Shown piece by piece: positions 7,560-14,642 of a DNA stretch of 39,842 nt. The first letter of the stretch is position 1; every line of letters begins with the position of its first letter. A program made the translations under genes and the position numbers. A model generated the notes under the pieces. The model was not told the DNA's origin, made no database searches, and worked only from the letters and a program-made list of their open reading frames with translations. The DNA is from a candidate division TA06 bacterium B3_TA06 (GTDB lineage: Bacteria > Hydrothermota > Tepidihabitantia > B3-TA06), in NCBI GenBank assembly GCA_005223075.1, contig NJBO01000017.1, positions 1 to 39,842 on the forward strand. Direction: 5' to 3'.

Positions 7560-8072
7560 ATGGACGTTGCCAAAGCGATTCGCGACCGCAGAAGCGTACG
7601 CTCATACGAAAAGAAGGTTATCCCTCAGGACGTACTTTTAAAGGTTCTTGAGGCTGCAAGGCTTGCCCCTTCTGCCAACAATCGCCAGCCCTGGAAGTTC
7701 GTTGTGGTGCGCGAGGCGGCAAAACGCGCCGCACTTGCCAAGGCGGCAAAGGAGCAGCAGTTCGTTGCCGAGGCTCCGGTGGTGATCGCCGCTGTGGCAC
7801 TGGAACCGGAAAGGGTAATGACCTGTGGTGTTCCGACCTATGCCGTTGACCTGGCAATCGCCGTGGATCACATAACCCTGGCCGCGGTCCAGCAGGGACT
7901 TGGCTCATGCTGGATCGGCGCCTTCTACCAGGAGGATGTAAAAAAAATACTAGATATCCCCGACGAGTATAAGGTAGCCGCTCTGTTAACATTGGGCTAC
8001 CCACGCGATCAGGCCCGCTTCAAGAACCGCAAACCGCTTGAAGAGATCGTCTGCTACGATAGCTGGGGCTGA
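7560..8072 (+). CDS. Nitroreductase-family FMN oxidoreductase
   Basis: A 170-residue flavoprotein of the nitroreductase family, using NAD(P)H to reduce nitro, quinone or similar groups. The N-terminal FMN-binding motif RRSVRSYEKK is present, followed by RLAPSANNRQPWKFVVV. The C-terminal half has GLGSCWIGAF and a conserved proline-containing segment (TLGYPRDQ). It is at the short end for the family, so it is probably a minimal dimeric enzyme. The start ATG has the site AAAAAGGAGG eight bases upstream. No promoter is evident between it and the repeats, so it may be transcribed from the antiporter promoter. The physiological substrate cannot be read from the sequence. Confidence 0.9.
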   Translation: MDVAKAIRDRRSVRSYEKKVIPQDVLLKVLEAARLAPSANNRQPWKFVVVREAAKRAALAKAAKEQQFVAEAPVVIAAVALEPERVMTCGVPTYAVDLAIAVDHITLAAVQQGLGSCWIGAFYQEDVKKILDIPDEYKVAALLTLGYPRDQARFKNRKPLEEIVCYDSWG

Positions 8073-8088
8073 AAGGAGAGGTACTAAG

Positions 8089-8136
8089 ATGGCAAAAACC
8101 CTCTGGCGCTCAGCTGAGGGTTTCATTATGCGTTAA
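8089..8136 (+). CDS. Possible 15-codon ORF overlapping a terminator hairpin
   Basis: After the nitroreductase stop, GAAAGGAGAGG is followed by an ATG and a 15-residue frame, MAKTLWRSAEGFIMR. The ribosome site is good, but the frame lies over the hairpin described next. It might be a chance ORF. Confidence 0.3.
   Translation: MAKTLWRSAEGFIMR
8096..8123. terminator. Hairpin between convergent genes
   Basis: AAACCCTC and GAGGGTTT form an 8-bp stem with a twelve-base loop between the convergent nitroreductase and membrane protein genes. The T-run is short, so termination would be modest. Confidence 0.5.
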
Positions 8137-9005
8137 GAGCGCGATTTGGAAACAGAGTAGGCTTTGCGGTCGGCGTAGACAGCACCCCAGGCAGACCATC
8201 TGGCGGCGTTGGCAAAGATCGTCATAAGGTGAGGGATAACGCGAAGGGAGTTGATCCACCAGATCCAATCCTGACCGTGCTCAACGTATAGCCTGGAGAT
8301 CCCAAGCGAGAGAATAGACCAGAAACCCAACACGGGCAGGACAATCGCCACCTCCACCATCAGGATCCTGAAGAAGTTGTAGCGGGTTAGCCCAAAGCTG
8401 TAACGCAGGGCTTCAAACAACCCTTTCTTCTCAACCACTATCGCGAATGGCACAAGTACCAGCCGGATGCCCACAACAAAGGCCACCGCCTGAAATATCC
8501 AATCCAGGGACAGGTACACTACAAGGCTTCCCGTAATCGTGGTCAAAGCAAGCGCTGACCATGCCGCCAACCCGATGATTAATCCGCATAAGGAAAGAAG
8601 CATCAAGGGCTTCCAGCTGGGTTCCAGTACAGTTATCAACCTGTGATCTCTGCCGGTTAGTGATCTATGCACCAAAAGGGTCAATGCCGCTGCAAACCAA
8701 CTGGCAACCACTATCCAGGCACCTGTGAGCGCAAGATCCCTGACCGCAAGTAGAATCCCTTGCTTATCAACGTAGCCGTAAAAAAACAATGACCCCGGAA
8801 ATCGTGCCACATCAAGCAGCTGGCGCAAAGTCCACTTTACGATAACCGGAACGCTTGACAGAACGATCAGCGCCCACCACTCTTCCCTCAGTATCTGCCA
8901 GGCGCGTCGAGTGGTATCCAGAAGATGTATATGCGCCGGGAAAGCAAAGGTGTCTTCCTCCAGCTCCTCTTCGGGTCTGAGATCCGCCGAATTCCCCTCA
9001 GGCAT
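8133..9005 (-). CDS. Integral membrane protein, multi-pass, unknown function
   Basis: A 290-residue protein with a soluble acidic N-terminus (about 35 residues with EEELEEDTF) and about six hydrophobic segments, for example WWALIVLSSVPVIV, ALALTTITGSLVVYL and ILMVEVAIVLPVLGFWSIL. The segment KKGLFEALRYSFGLTR before a membrane helix resembles membrane proteins related to the glycerophosphodiester phosphodiesterase membrane domain, but I cannot assign a family firmly. No clear promoter or ribosome site precedes the ATG. The gene lies 68 bp after the prenyltransferase-fold gene on the same strand, so co-transcription is likely. Confidence 0.7.
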   Translation of the reverse strand: MPEGNSADLRPEEELEEDTFAFPAHIHLLDTTRRAWQILREEWWALIVLSSVPVIVKWTLRQLLDVARFPGSLFFYGYVDKQGILLAVRDLALTGAWIVVASWFAAALTLLVHRSLTGRDHRLITVLEPSWKPLMLLSLCGLIIGLAAWSALALTTITGSLVVYLSLDWIFQAVAFVVGIRLVLVPFAIVVEKKGLFEALRYSFGLTRYNFFRILMVEVAIVLPVLGFWSILSLGISRLYVEHGQDWIWWINSLRVIPHLMTIFANAARWSAWGAVYADRKAYSVSKSRS

Positions 9006-9073
9006 AAACGGAACTTTCTTTTGTGAAGTGGTTCATAGATAGGGTAACGACTTCGCAGATCCCATGCTTGGAA

Positions 9074-9886
9074 TTAGATATCTTCAACTATCCGCCACGC
9101 TCCCAGCGCAAGAAGCAGCTTGAGGATGTCTATGGTGGTGCGTACCCGCAGGCCGGCATATTGCTCGCCCCAGCCGCCGTCAGAGGCCTGAAGACTCACG
9201 AGTCGTCTTTTGGCATCCTTTAGAATCTCATGCTCCGAGGCTACACCGGCATCAAGCAGACAGGAGGCCTGGAGTGCGATAAGCCTGGGCTCACCATAGC
9301 GGGTGAAGTTTTCCATGGCGAATGGAAGTGCTTCCTTCACCAGCCCGCAGCCAGGCCCGTCAAATAGGGCGAAAAAACCAAGCGCAAGGAAATGAATAGC
9401 CGGAGAAGAGGTAAACCGGTTTGCGTGGCTGCGTAAACTCAAAAGATAGTTGCGAACCTTCTTGACCTCAGGACTTTGATGCTGACCTGCCCTGCATAAC
9501 TGGCGTCCCACGTATGCCGAAAGCCACAGCCTTCCCCATTCACCGCCCATTTCATCTTCCAACTCAAGCTGTGAGAAGGCTTCCTGCCAGTAACCGTCCG
9601 GATGTTGGCGAGAGCGAATGAACTCCACTGCCCGGTGGCAAACAGGAGAGGATACAATCCCAAACTCGCTCGCGTAGCCGAGTATCTTGACCGTTTCTGC
9701 AATATTTGACGGTTCCGCATACACCAGATTTATGGGGTAGCCGCCGTCCGGGTTCTGGTAGGCACCCAGAAGCCAGGTGGCCATGGTGTCATCGCGCTCG
9801 GAGTTGAAAAGGAATCTGCTGCGGTACCGATCAAGGTCGGTTCCTTCCAGTTCGATGTACTCCAGGGCTTGTTCAACACGCAGCAT
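9074..9886 (-). CDS. Prenyltransferase/squalene-cyclase-like alpha-toroid protein
   Basis: A 270-residue protein with three repeats typical of the prenyltransferase and squalene oxidase (QW-type) alpha/alpha toroid: YQNPDGGYP, RQHPDGYWQ and LQASDGGWGE. The fold is used by terpene cyclases, protein prenyltransferases and many bacterial proteins of unknown role. The DxDD motif of type II terpene cyclases is not visible, so catalysis of cyclisation is doubtful. It has its own promoter (9901-9928) and a strong ribosome site (GAGGAGGAGG) before the ATG. The downstream partner is the multi-pass membrane protein, which suggests a membrane-linked job. Confidence 0.8.
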   Translation of the reverse strand: MLRVEQALEYIELEGTDLDRYRSRFLFNSERDDTMATWLLGAYQNPDGGYPINLVYAEPSNIAETVKILGYASEFGIVSSPVCHRAVEFIRSRQHPDGYWQEAFSQLELEDEMGGEWGRLWLSAYVGRQLCRAGQHQSPEVKKVRNYLLSLRSHANRFTSSPAIHFLALGFFALFDGPGCGLVKEALPFAMENFTRYGEPRLIALQASCLLDAGVASEHEILKDAKRRLVSLQASDGGWGEQYAGLRVRTTIDILKLLLALGAWRIVEDI

Positions 9887-9900
9887 CTTTCCTCCTCCTC

Positions 9901-9928
9901 AGTTTAAACGAAACACCTGCCAAGTCAA
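9901..9928 (-). promoter_or_regulatory. Promoter with a short leader
   Basis: On the minus strand, TTGACT (9923-9928), a 16-bp spacer and TAAACT (9901-9906), then GAGGAGGAGG and the ATG at 9886. The spacing matches the leaderless promoters, but here a ribosome site is present. Confidence 0.75.
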
Positions 9929-9997
9929 GAGAGAAAAGTAAAGATATTACGAGAATGCCAATTGTGATAATGCTGGAGAAGATGATTCAGGGTGATT

Positions 9998-12157
9998 CTA
10001 GATTCGGAACAGATATACCACCTTGGCGTACACCGTAAACTCGCTCACGTGAACATCGAAGGGATTGGTAGTTTCTGGATCGCCTGAAAGATTGATAGAG
10101 GAAGCGATGTAGATGTAGCTGAGAGGTGCTATCTCCCAGGTAACGAGAAGCTGCTGCGAGTAGCGCTCTGCGTCGGTGTTCTGCTGAGCATTCAACCGGA
10201 AGCTTAAGCGACGGGTGGCGGTGTAGCGTATGCTCTCGCCCGCGGTCCAGCGAAAGGCGTTAGCGGGATCGGGCTCCCAGGATTCCTGGAAGGTAAAAAA
10301 CCCTGTCGCGTAAGCGGAAAGCACCAGGTTGTGCATCGGACGCCAGGAGATGTTGGGACTTGCCGTAGCCACATGCCCGAAGTACTGAGGAACGTAATAC
10401 TCGTAAACGTACTGGTCCCAGAGACTTATCCACAATCCGCCGTAGATGTCTTTTGTGGTGTTGCTGCTAAAGCCTGCATTCACACTTTTGATCCAGCGCA
10501 GGCTCTGATCCTCCTGGTAGAAGTTGCGGGAGGCCGAGCCGCTTAGATTCGCATACCAGCGGTTCGAAAACGACCCGCCCGCAGACCCCCAGACGGTGTA
10601 GGAGGGGATGGTGTCTTCAAGGTATCTGCCAACCGAGGGGCCAAGGTTAACCGAAATCGAGCGCAGCCAGCCGGAACCCCAGGAATCGCTGTAGCCGCCA
10701 TTGATACTGGCCCACATGTGTCCGGGCCGAGAAAGATAGCCCGCCGCCCCCAGATCGGCCAGACTGTCGGTATAGGAGGCGCTGGCATGGAAGTTGAATC
10801 TGCCAGACTTGCCAAACCCCACAGCTCCCATCGGGCCGCCTTGTTTGTCGGCATGAAAGGAGTACAATCCCTCTCCGTTCACATACCAGTCATCTGTAAT
10901 GGAAAGATCAAGATCGCAGCCCAGGACGCGATCACCCTGATGCTTTTCACCCCATCGCTCACACGAGGTAGCTATGATACCTGACTCGGAACGGCTAAAG
11001 AGATCTTGTTTGACGCGGGCAATGCTGTAAAGGGTTGCCGGTTCTCTGGCCTCGCTTCCGTAATAGTCGTAATCGATACTTCCTGTATAGGCCTCGATCA
11101 GCCCCAGCTCCGTCCCGCCTATCTTGCCGGTCAGCTTGGCACCTGTCCAGATTGGCACCTCCGAACCGTCAGGCAGCCTGCGGCCTATGCGTCGGGTGTA
11201 GACAGGTTCGAAGAACGAAAAATCAAAAAGATCGGCACCCTCGGTGAAGAAAGGCCTGCGTTCGGCAAGGTAAGTCTCGTATCTTGTGAGGTTGATCCGT
11301 TCGGGGTCGGCCTCTATCTGACCGTAGTCGGGCAGGGTGGTCACGTCCAGGACAAGGTTGGAGCTAATCCCCCACTTCGCATCCATCCCCGCAACCCCTG
11401 CTGTCATGGGAAGAAACGTAACCACCGAATCCAACACATCCGGTCCCCTCACGCGAGCGGTTTGGGTAAAATGTGGCAAAAACTCCATGTGCAGGCCTGA
11501 GGAGACCCCGCGGATATCGGTAAGCTCGCCGAAGCGATCCACCCTGGTGCCCATACCTTTATCAGCAGGCTGGTAGTCCGCCCAGACGAGTCTCTCGTAT
11601 TTTGCATCCATCCACCGGGACACGCACAGACCCCATACCTGCTCTTCTTCTGGCTTAAACCTGAGGGTTTTAAATGGAATAGCGATCTCGGCAAACCAAC
11701 CATACTCCTCGATACTGGCCTCGGCATACCACACACCGTTCCAGGCCCCATCGTAACCCCAGCCCCCGTCGGTTATATGGACATCCCGCTGGATACCCAG
11801 GGGATTTATAGCGAAGCGGAAGGCATTGCGGTCGTCGTTGTAGGTGTCGATAGAGATGGTTATGTCGTCGCCCTCCCCTCCGTACTCACGAGGCACAAGC
11901 CTTGCCACTACCTGGCCCGGTTCTTTATAGTAACAGGAGCAGCCGAAGTAGATGGCATAATCGTCGTAGCATATCACCACCCGGGTGGACTCCGAGGCAG
12001 GCTCGCACATCTCCGGATAGTTCTCCATGAACTCGGTGATCCCTGGGTTTTGCTGCCAGCACGCCTCGTCCAATATACCGTCAATGATCGGTGGTTCTTC
12101 TACCCGCACCGCCTGGGTGGTTCTGCCTGCAAACAAGGAAAGAAGTAAAACGATCAC
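9998..12157 (-). CDS. Exported CBM9-like domain plus DUF5916-type outer-membrane barrel
   Basis: A 719-residue exported protein. The signal peptide is MIVLLLSLFAGRTTQA. Residues about 20-205 form a carbohydrate-binding family 9-like sandwich: PPIIDGILDEACWQ, FGCSCYYKEP and WYAEASIEEYGWFAEIAIPF are typical. The remainder is a DUF5916 region: DYGQIEADPERINLTRYET and ERRPFFTEGADLF are its hallmark, followed by alternating aromatic strands ending in YLFRI, as expected of an outer-membrane beta-barrel. The function of these proteins is not settled. The start is GTG with AAAGAGG five bases upstream, behind its own promoter. No partner gene lies close on this strand. Confidence 0.85.
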   Translation of the reverse strand: MIVLLLSLFAGRTTQAVRVEEPPIIDGILDEACWQQNPGITEFMENYPEMCEPASESTRVVICYDDYAIYFGCSCYYKEPGQVVARLVPREYGGEGDDITISIDTYNDDRNAFRFAINPLGIQRDVHITDGGWGYDGAWNGVWYAEASIEEYGWFAEIAIPFKTLRFKPEEEQVWGLCVSRWMDAKYERLVWADYQPADKGMGTRVDRFGELTDIRGVSSGLHMEFLPHFTQTARVRGPDVLDSVVTFLPMTAGVAGMDAKWGISSNLVLDVTTLPDYGQIEADPERINLTRYETYLAERRPFFTEGADLFDFSFFEPVYTRRIGRRLPDGSEVPIWTGAKLTGKIGGTELGLIEAYTGSIDYDYYGSEAREPATLYSIARVKQDLFSRSESGIIATSCERWGEKHQGDRVLGCDLDLSITDDWYVNGEGLYSFHADKQGGPMGAVGFGKSGRFNFHASASYTDSLADLGAAGYLSRPGHMWASINGGYSDSWGSGWLRSISVNLGPSVGRYLEDTIPSYTVWGSAGGSFSNRWYANLSGSASRNFYQEDQSLRWIKSVNAGFSSNTTKDIYGGLWISLWDQYVYEYYVPQYFGHVATASPNISWRPMHNLVLSAYATGFFTFQESWEPDPANAFRWTAGESIRYTATRRLSFRLNAQQNTDAERYSQQLLVTWEIAPLSYIYIASSINLSGDPETTNPFDVHVSEFTVYAKVVYLFRI

Positions 12158-12210
12158 CTGTGCCTCTTTATCAAGAATTTAACCGATCGTCATGTGCCTG
12201 TAAGTTCAGA

Positions 12211-12238
12211 AATATACATCACTTGAGACAGATGTCAA
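12211..12238 (-). promoter_or_regulatory. Promoter of DUF5916 gene
   Basis: On the minus strand, TTGACA (12233-12238), a 16-bp spacer and TATATT (12211-12216). The start codon is at 12157, giving a leader of about 45 nt. Confidence 0.7.
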
Positions 12239-12254
12239 GCTTAGCATTCCTTTC

Positions 12255-12293
12255 GGGGTCCCCGGCAAGAAACGAAGTTTCTTGTTGGGGTAA
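12255..12293 (+). repeat. Palindromic GGGGTCCCC repeat (first of a tandem pair)
   Basis: GGGGTCCCC, then GCAAGAAACGAAGTTTCTTG and TTGGGGTAA. A second unit starts seven bases later. Confidence 0.85.
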
Positions 12294-12294
12294 C

Positions 12295-13032
12295 TTATCG
12301 GGGTCCCCGCGGAGGAACGAAGTTACTTCGCGGGGTGAAAAGGTGGAACGGGTTGAAGTTGGTCTTGCGGTCGTAGTGATCGACACCCTCGGCGCGCTTG
12401 AGACCGCCCACTATGAGATAAGTAATGGGGGTAAACAGAACCTCCACCCCCACCTTGAAGATGTAGTTGGAGATGATGAGGGATAGGAGTTCAGAACCGC
12501 GAAACGCACCCAGGAAGGCGACCAGGATGAACACCCCGGTATCCACACCCTGGCCAACCAGGGTTGAGCCGATGGTGCGCGACCACAGGAAGCGGCCTTT
12601 TGTCCAGACCTTCATCTTTGCCAGAACGAATGAGTTGGAGAACTCGCCTGCCCAGTAGGCAACGAGGCTTGCGGCGACAATGCGGGGCGTGAATCCTAAG
12701 ACCTCATAATAGGCTGAGGTGGATGGTCCGAAACCGGCCCAGGGCAGGATGCCTATGAGCATCAAAAGTCCGGACATCAGCGCGTTTGCCGCGAATCCCA
12801 CCCAGATGACCCGGCGGGCGCGTGCATAGCCGTAGACCTCGGTCAGAACGTCGCCGAAGATGTAGGCCAGGGGGAAAAGTAGGGTGCCCGCATCGAAGGT
12901 AAAAAACCAGATCTTCACGATACGGGCGGCTGAGGCGATGTTTGAAACCAGAAGCACGGTCACGAACGCCGCCATCACCAGATCGTAGTAGCGAAAGCGG
13001 GTGGGATGATCGAGGGGTTTGCCTTTAGCCAT
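12295..13032 (-). CDS. yhhQ: VUT-family (YhhQ-like) queuosine precursor transporter
   Basis: A 245-residue inner-membrane protein of the vitamin-uptake-transporter family; the best-known member, YhhQ, imports the queuosine precursors preQ0 and preQ1. Family features seen are FTFDAGTLLFPLAYIFGDVLTE, YGYARARRVIWVGF, the ANALMSGLLM segment, and the C-terminal TIGSTLVGQGVDTGVF and YKVGVEVLFTP-like segments. I place the start at ATG 13032 (MAKGKPLDHP), five bases after a -10 box, rather than the upstream codon 13065, which lies inside the -35. The last 14 residues (FTPRSNFVPPRGPR) are encoded by a palindromic repeat. The promoter and first codons are duplicated at 14496-14549. Confidence 0.9.
   Translation of the reverse strand: MAKGKPLDHPTRFRYYDLVMAAFVTVLLVSNIASAARIVKIWFFTFDAGTLLFPLAYIFGDVLTEVYGYARARRVIWVGFAANALMSGLLMLIGILPWAGFGPSTSAYYEVLGFTPRIVAASLVAYWAGEFSNSFVLAKMKVWTKGRFLWSRTIGSTLVGQGVDTGVFILVAFLGAFRGSELLSLIISNYIFKVGVEVLFTPITYLIVGGLKRAEGVDHYDRKTNFNPFHLFTPRSNFVPPRGPR
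12300..12341 (+). repeat. Palindromic GGGGTCCCC repeat forming the end of the VUT gene
   Basis: GGGGTCCCC, core GGAGGAACGAAGTTACTTC, then GCGGGGTGAAAA. Read on the minus strand it encodes the last residues of the transporter (FTPRSNFVPPRGP), whose stop codon lies just beyond the repeat at 12295-12297. Confidence 0.85.
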
Positions 13033-13049
13033 GGGTAAGGATATGGAGG
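13012..13049. repeat. 38-bp direct repeat, copy 1 (at VUT gene start)
   Basis: From GAGGGGTTTGCC to GGATATGGAGG. It is identical to 14496-14533 except for t13036 against c14520. It covers the -10 box, the start codon and the first six codons of the VUT gene. Confidence 0.9.
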
Positions 13050-13065
13050 GATTAAAGGAAGTCAA
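13038..13065 (-). promoter_or_regulatory. Promoter, leaderless type (VUT gene)
   Basis: On the minus strand, TTGACT (13060-13065), a 16-bp spacer, TATCCT (13038-13043), five bases and ATG at 13032. Confidence 0.8.
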
Positions 13066-13084
13066 CTAGGTAATTGACCAAGGG

Positions 13085-13112
13085 TTGACATGTAGCCTGA
13101 TTGCGTTAGAAT
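13085..13112 (+). promoter_or_regulatory. Promoter of PIN toxin-antitoxin-like operon
   Basis: TTGACA (13085-13090), a 16-bp spacer and TAGAAT (13107-13112). It is divergent from the VUT promoter, the two -35 boxes being about 20 bp apart. Confidence 0.75.
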
Positions 13113-13121
13113 ATCTGTAGA

Positions 13122-13149
13122 AGTAAACTTGTGCGTTCATACGTTTACT
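13122..13149. promoter_or_regulatory. Candidate operator (inverted repeat)
   Basis: AGTAAAC at 13122-13128 and GTTTACT at 13143-13149 form an inverted repeat just downstream of the -10 box and before the ribosome site. This is where an autoregulating antitoxin could bind. Position is the only support. Confidence 0.4.
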
Positions 13150-13167
13150 TTACGACTAGGAGGAGTA

Positions 13168-14112
13168 ATGCTTGGTAGATGGAAAGAAATTGTTGTTCTA
13201 TGGTTTCAGGGCAAGAGGTTCGAAGACCATGCCTTGGAGATCAGTGCACTTGGTGAACTAGAGCAGTTTCAAAAGATAGTAACTGAGACGGCTGAAGAAT
13301 TATGGCGTGCTGTTAACCCTGGGCGTAAGAACTTACCGCGCCACTTTGAAAAACGTACACAGTTATATTTACGTGGCTCAATAAAAGAAGGCGAAAGCAC
13401 AGGTTTGAGCTTGCAAGCACGAGCAGAACCGCGTTCAAAGGATTTAACTAAGGATTTATTTGATAAGGAATTTGAGGAAGTTGAAAATGCAGTGAACGCA
13501 GTCTTGGAAATTTACAAAACTCAAGAAAATGACGAACCCTTACCGTACAATTTGAGTCAAGTAACACTCCAAGATTATCAAAAGTTTGGCCAAACTCTTA
13601 GAAAAGACGAATCAATAAAACTTAGTAAGACGTCGGTTTTGAAACCCCAATACGTTGAAGTTACTCATAGAACCCGTAAAAGGTTAAGTCGTTTTATAGA
13701 GGAAAAACACGAAGATCAAGTAGATGTAAAGGGAGAAGTCCTTGCAGCCAATGTCCGAGAAGGGTATCTTCAGTTTCAGTTATGGTTAGACGAAAAGACC
13801 CCCGTTACTGTAAAGTTCTCTCCTGAGCAAGAAGATCAAGTAACGGAAGCTCTCAAAAATCACCGATCTGTTCGGCTCCGTGTCAAGGGAAGAGGCGAGT
13901 TCTCTCCTCTGGGAAAACTTGAGAATATAGAGGGAGTAACGGAGTTAAATCTCCAGGCGGCAGGAGAAATTCCTTTTGATGAAACAGCTCGCCCTATTGA
14001 AGATATTCTAATGGAGTTGGCTAGTGAGGTTCCTGAAGAAGAGTGGGATAAGCTCCCTAAGGATGGGGCGAAAAATCTCGATCATTATCTTTACGGAACT
14101 CCTAAAGAATGA
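13168..14112 (+). CDS. Large antitoxin-like partner of PIN protein
   Basis: A 314-residue cytoplasmic protein. The last 50 residues (PIEDILMELASEVPEEEWDK and LPKDGAKNLDHYLYGTPKE) match the short tail pattern, W-x-x-LP-x-D-x-x-x-N-x-D-x-YLYG, seen in antitoxins encoded next to PIN-domain toxins. Residues 1-130 have the start GKRFEDHALEISALGELEQF of an uncharacterised family. Residues about 190-270 (VDVKGEVLAANVREGYLQFQ, RLRVKGRGEF) look like a small beta domain. I know no function for the N-terminal parts. The start ATG at 13168 follows AGGAGG; the GTG at 13129 precedes it without a ribosome site. The stop overlaps the next start (ATGA), so translation is coupled. The region is visibly AT-richer than its flanks, which suggests acquisition. 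Confidence 0.75.
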   Translation: MLGRWKEIVVLWFQGKRFEDHALEISALGELEQFQKIVTETAEELWRAVNPGRKNLPRHFEKRTQLYLRGSIKEGESTGLSLQARAEPRSKDLTKDLFDKEFEEVENAVNAVLEIYKTQENDEPLPYNLSQVTLQDYQKFGQTLRKDESIKLSKTSVLKPQYVEVTHRTRKRLSRFIEEKHEDQVDVKGEVLAANVREGYLQFQLWLDEKTPVTVKFSPEQEDQVTEALKNHRSVRLRVKGRGEFSPLGKLENIEGVTELNLQAAGEIPFDETARPIEDILMELASEVPEEEWDKLPKDGAKNLDHYLYGTPKE

Positions 14113-14600
14113 AAATCGTTTTTGTAGATGCATGCTACTGGATAGCTATTGTCAACCCTAAGGATTCGTTAAGAAAAACGGCGCTTAAAGCAAAGGAATC
14201 ACTAGGCGGTAAAGTCAGGAAAATAACTACGGATGAGATATTGGTGGAATTCTTGAACTTCCTTTCTGATCGCGGCTATTATCTTCGGAACGCAGCTGTA
14301 AAAATGGTAAGAGCAATCATAGCAGATCCCAATGTGAAAGTACTCCCTCAATCTCGTAATTCATTTGAGCGAGGGCTCAAGTTATATGAAGAGCGTATGG
14401 ATAAAAGCTACAGCTTGACCGATTGCATTTCCATTAACACTATGAAGGCTGAATCCATGACCGAAGTTCTGAGCCACGATAAGCACTTCGAACAAGAGGG
14501 GTTTGCCTTTAGCCATGGGCAAGGATATGGAGGTACTGGACAAAGTCAATCGGTTCTTTTTCACCCCCTCTTTTATTCTCCCCCGTCAAGGGGGAGATGA
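14109..14600 (+). CDS. PIN-domain (VapC-like) ribonuclease toxin with altered C-terminus
   Basis: A 163-residue PIN-domain protein. The acidic residues expected for the metal site are present: Asp in FVDACYWIAIV near residue 6, Glu in TDEILVEFLNFL near 44, and Asp in YSLTDCISI near 100, followed by VLSHDKHFEQEGF near 120. PIN toxins cleave RNA and are neutralised by a protein encoded just upstream, which fits the 4-bp overlap here. Family members normally end soon after the HF-x-x-x-GF motif. In this gene, codon 130 onward is the duplicated VUT promoter sequence, giving an unrelated tail of about 34 residues (FAFSHGQGYGGTGQSQS...). Whether the toxin is active with this tail is unknown. Confidence 0.8.
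   Translation: MKIVFVDACYWIAIVNPKDSLRKTALKAKESLGGKVRKITTDEILVEFLNFLSDRGYYLRNAAVKMVRAIIADPNVKVLPQSRNSFERGLKLYEERMDKSYSLTDCISINTMKAESMTEVLSHDKHFEQEGFAFSHGQGYGGTGQSQSVLFHPLFYSPPSRGR
14382..14516 (-). CDS. Possible antisense leaderless ORF inside PIN gene
   Basis: A 44-residue frame that starts MAKGKP, the same first six residues as the VUT transporter, then reads through the PIN gene in antisense (LLFEVLIVAQNFG...). It begins five bases after a promoter copy with intact -35 and -10 boxes. The peptide is probably meaningless; the antisense transcript could matter. Confidence 0.3.
   Translation of the reverse strand: MAKGKPLLFEVLIVAQNFGHGFSLHSVNGNAIGQAVAFIHTLFI
14496..14533. repeat. 38-bp direct repeat, copy 2 (3' end of PIN gene)
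   Basis: One mismatch to 13012-13049, in the same orientation. The two copies flank the antitoxin and PIN genes. The copy begins exactly at PIN codon 130. Confidence 0.9.
14522..14549 (-). promoter_or_regulatory. Duplicated leaderless promoter, antisense to PIN gene
   Basis: On the minus strand, TTGACT (14544-14549), a 16-bp spacer, TATCCT (14522-14527), TGCCC and ATG at 14516. Most of the spacer differs from the VUT promoter, yet both boxes and both distances are kept. Confidence 0.6.
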
Positions 14601-14609
14601 TTTGGAGCC

Positions 14610-14637
14610 TTGACATCTCTTCAAACCCGCCCATTAT
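14610..14637 (+). promoter_or_regulatory. Promoter, leaderless type
   Basis: TTGACA (14610-14615), a 16-bp spacer, CATTAT (14632-14637), five bases and ATG at 14643. Confidence 0.65.
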
Positions 14638-14642
14638 TTAGT

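Noticed and set aside
13129-13167. GTG start for the antitoxin-like protein at 13129
   Set aside because: No ribosome site, and it overlaps the candidate operator; ATG 13168 follows AGGAGG.
14610-14642. TTG start for the nuclease-like protein at 14610
   Set aside because: That TTG is part of the -35 box TTGACA; the ATG five bases after the -10 box is better.
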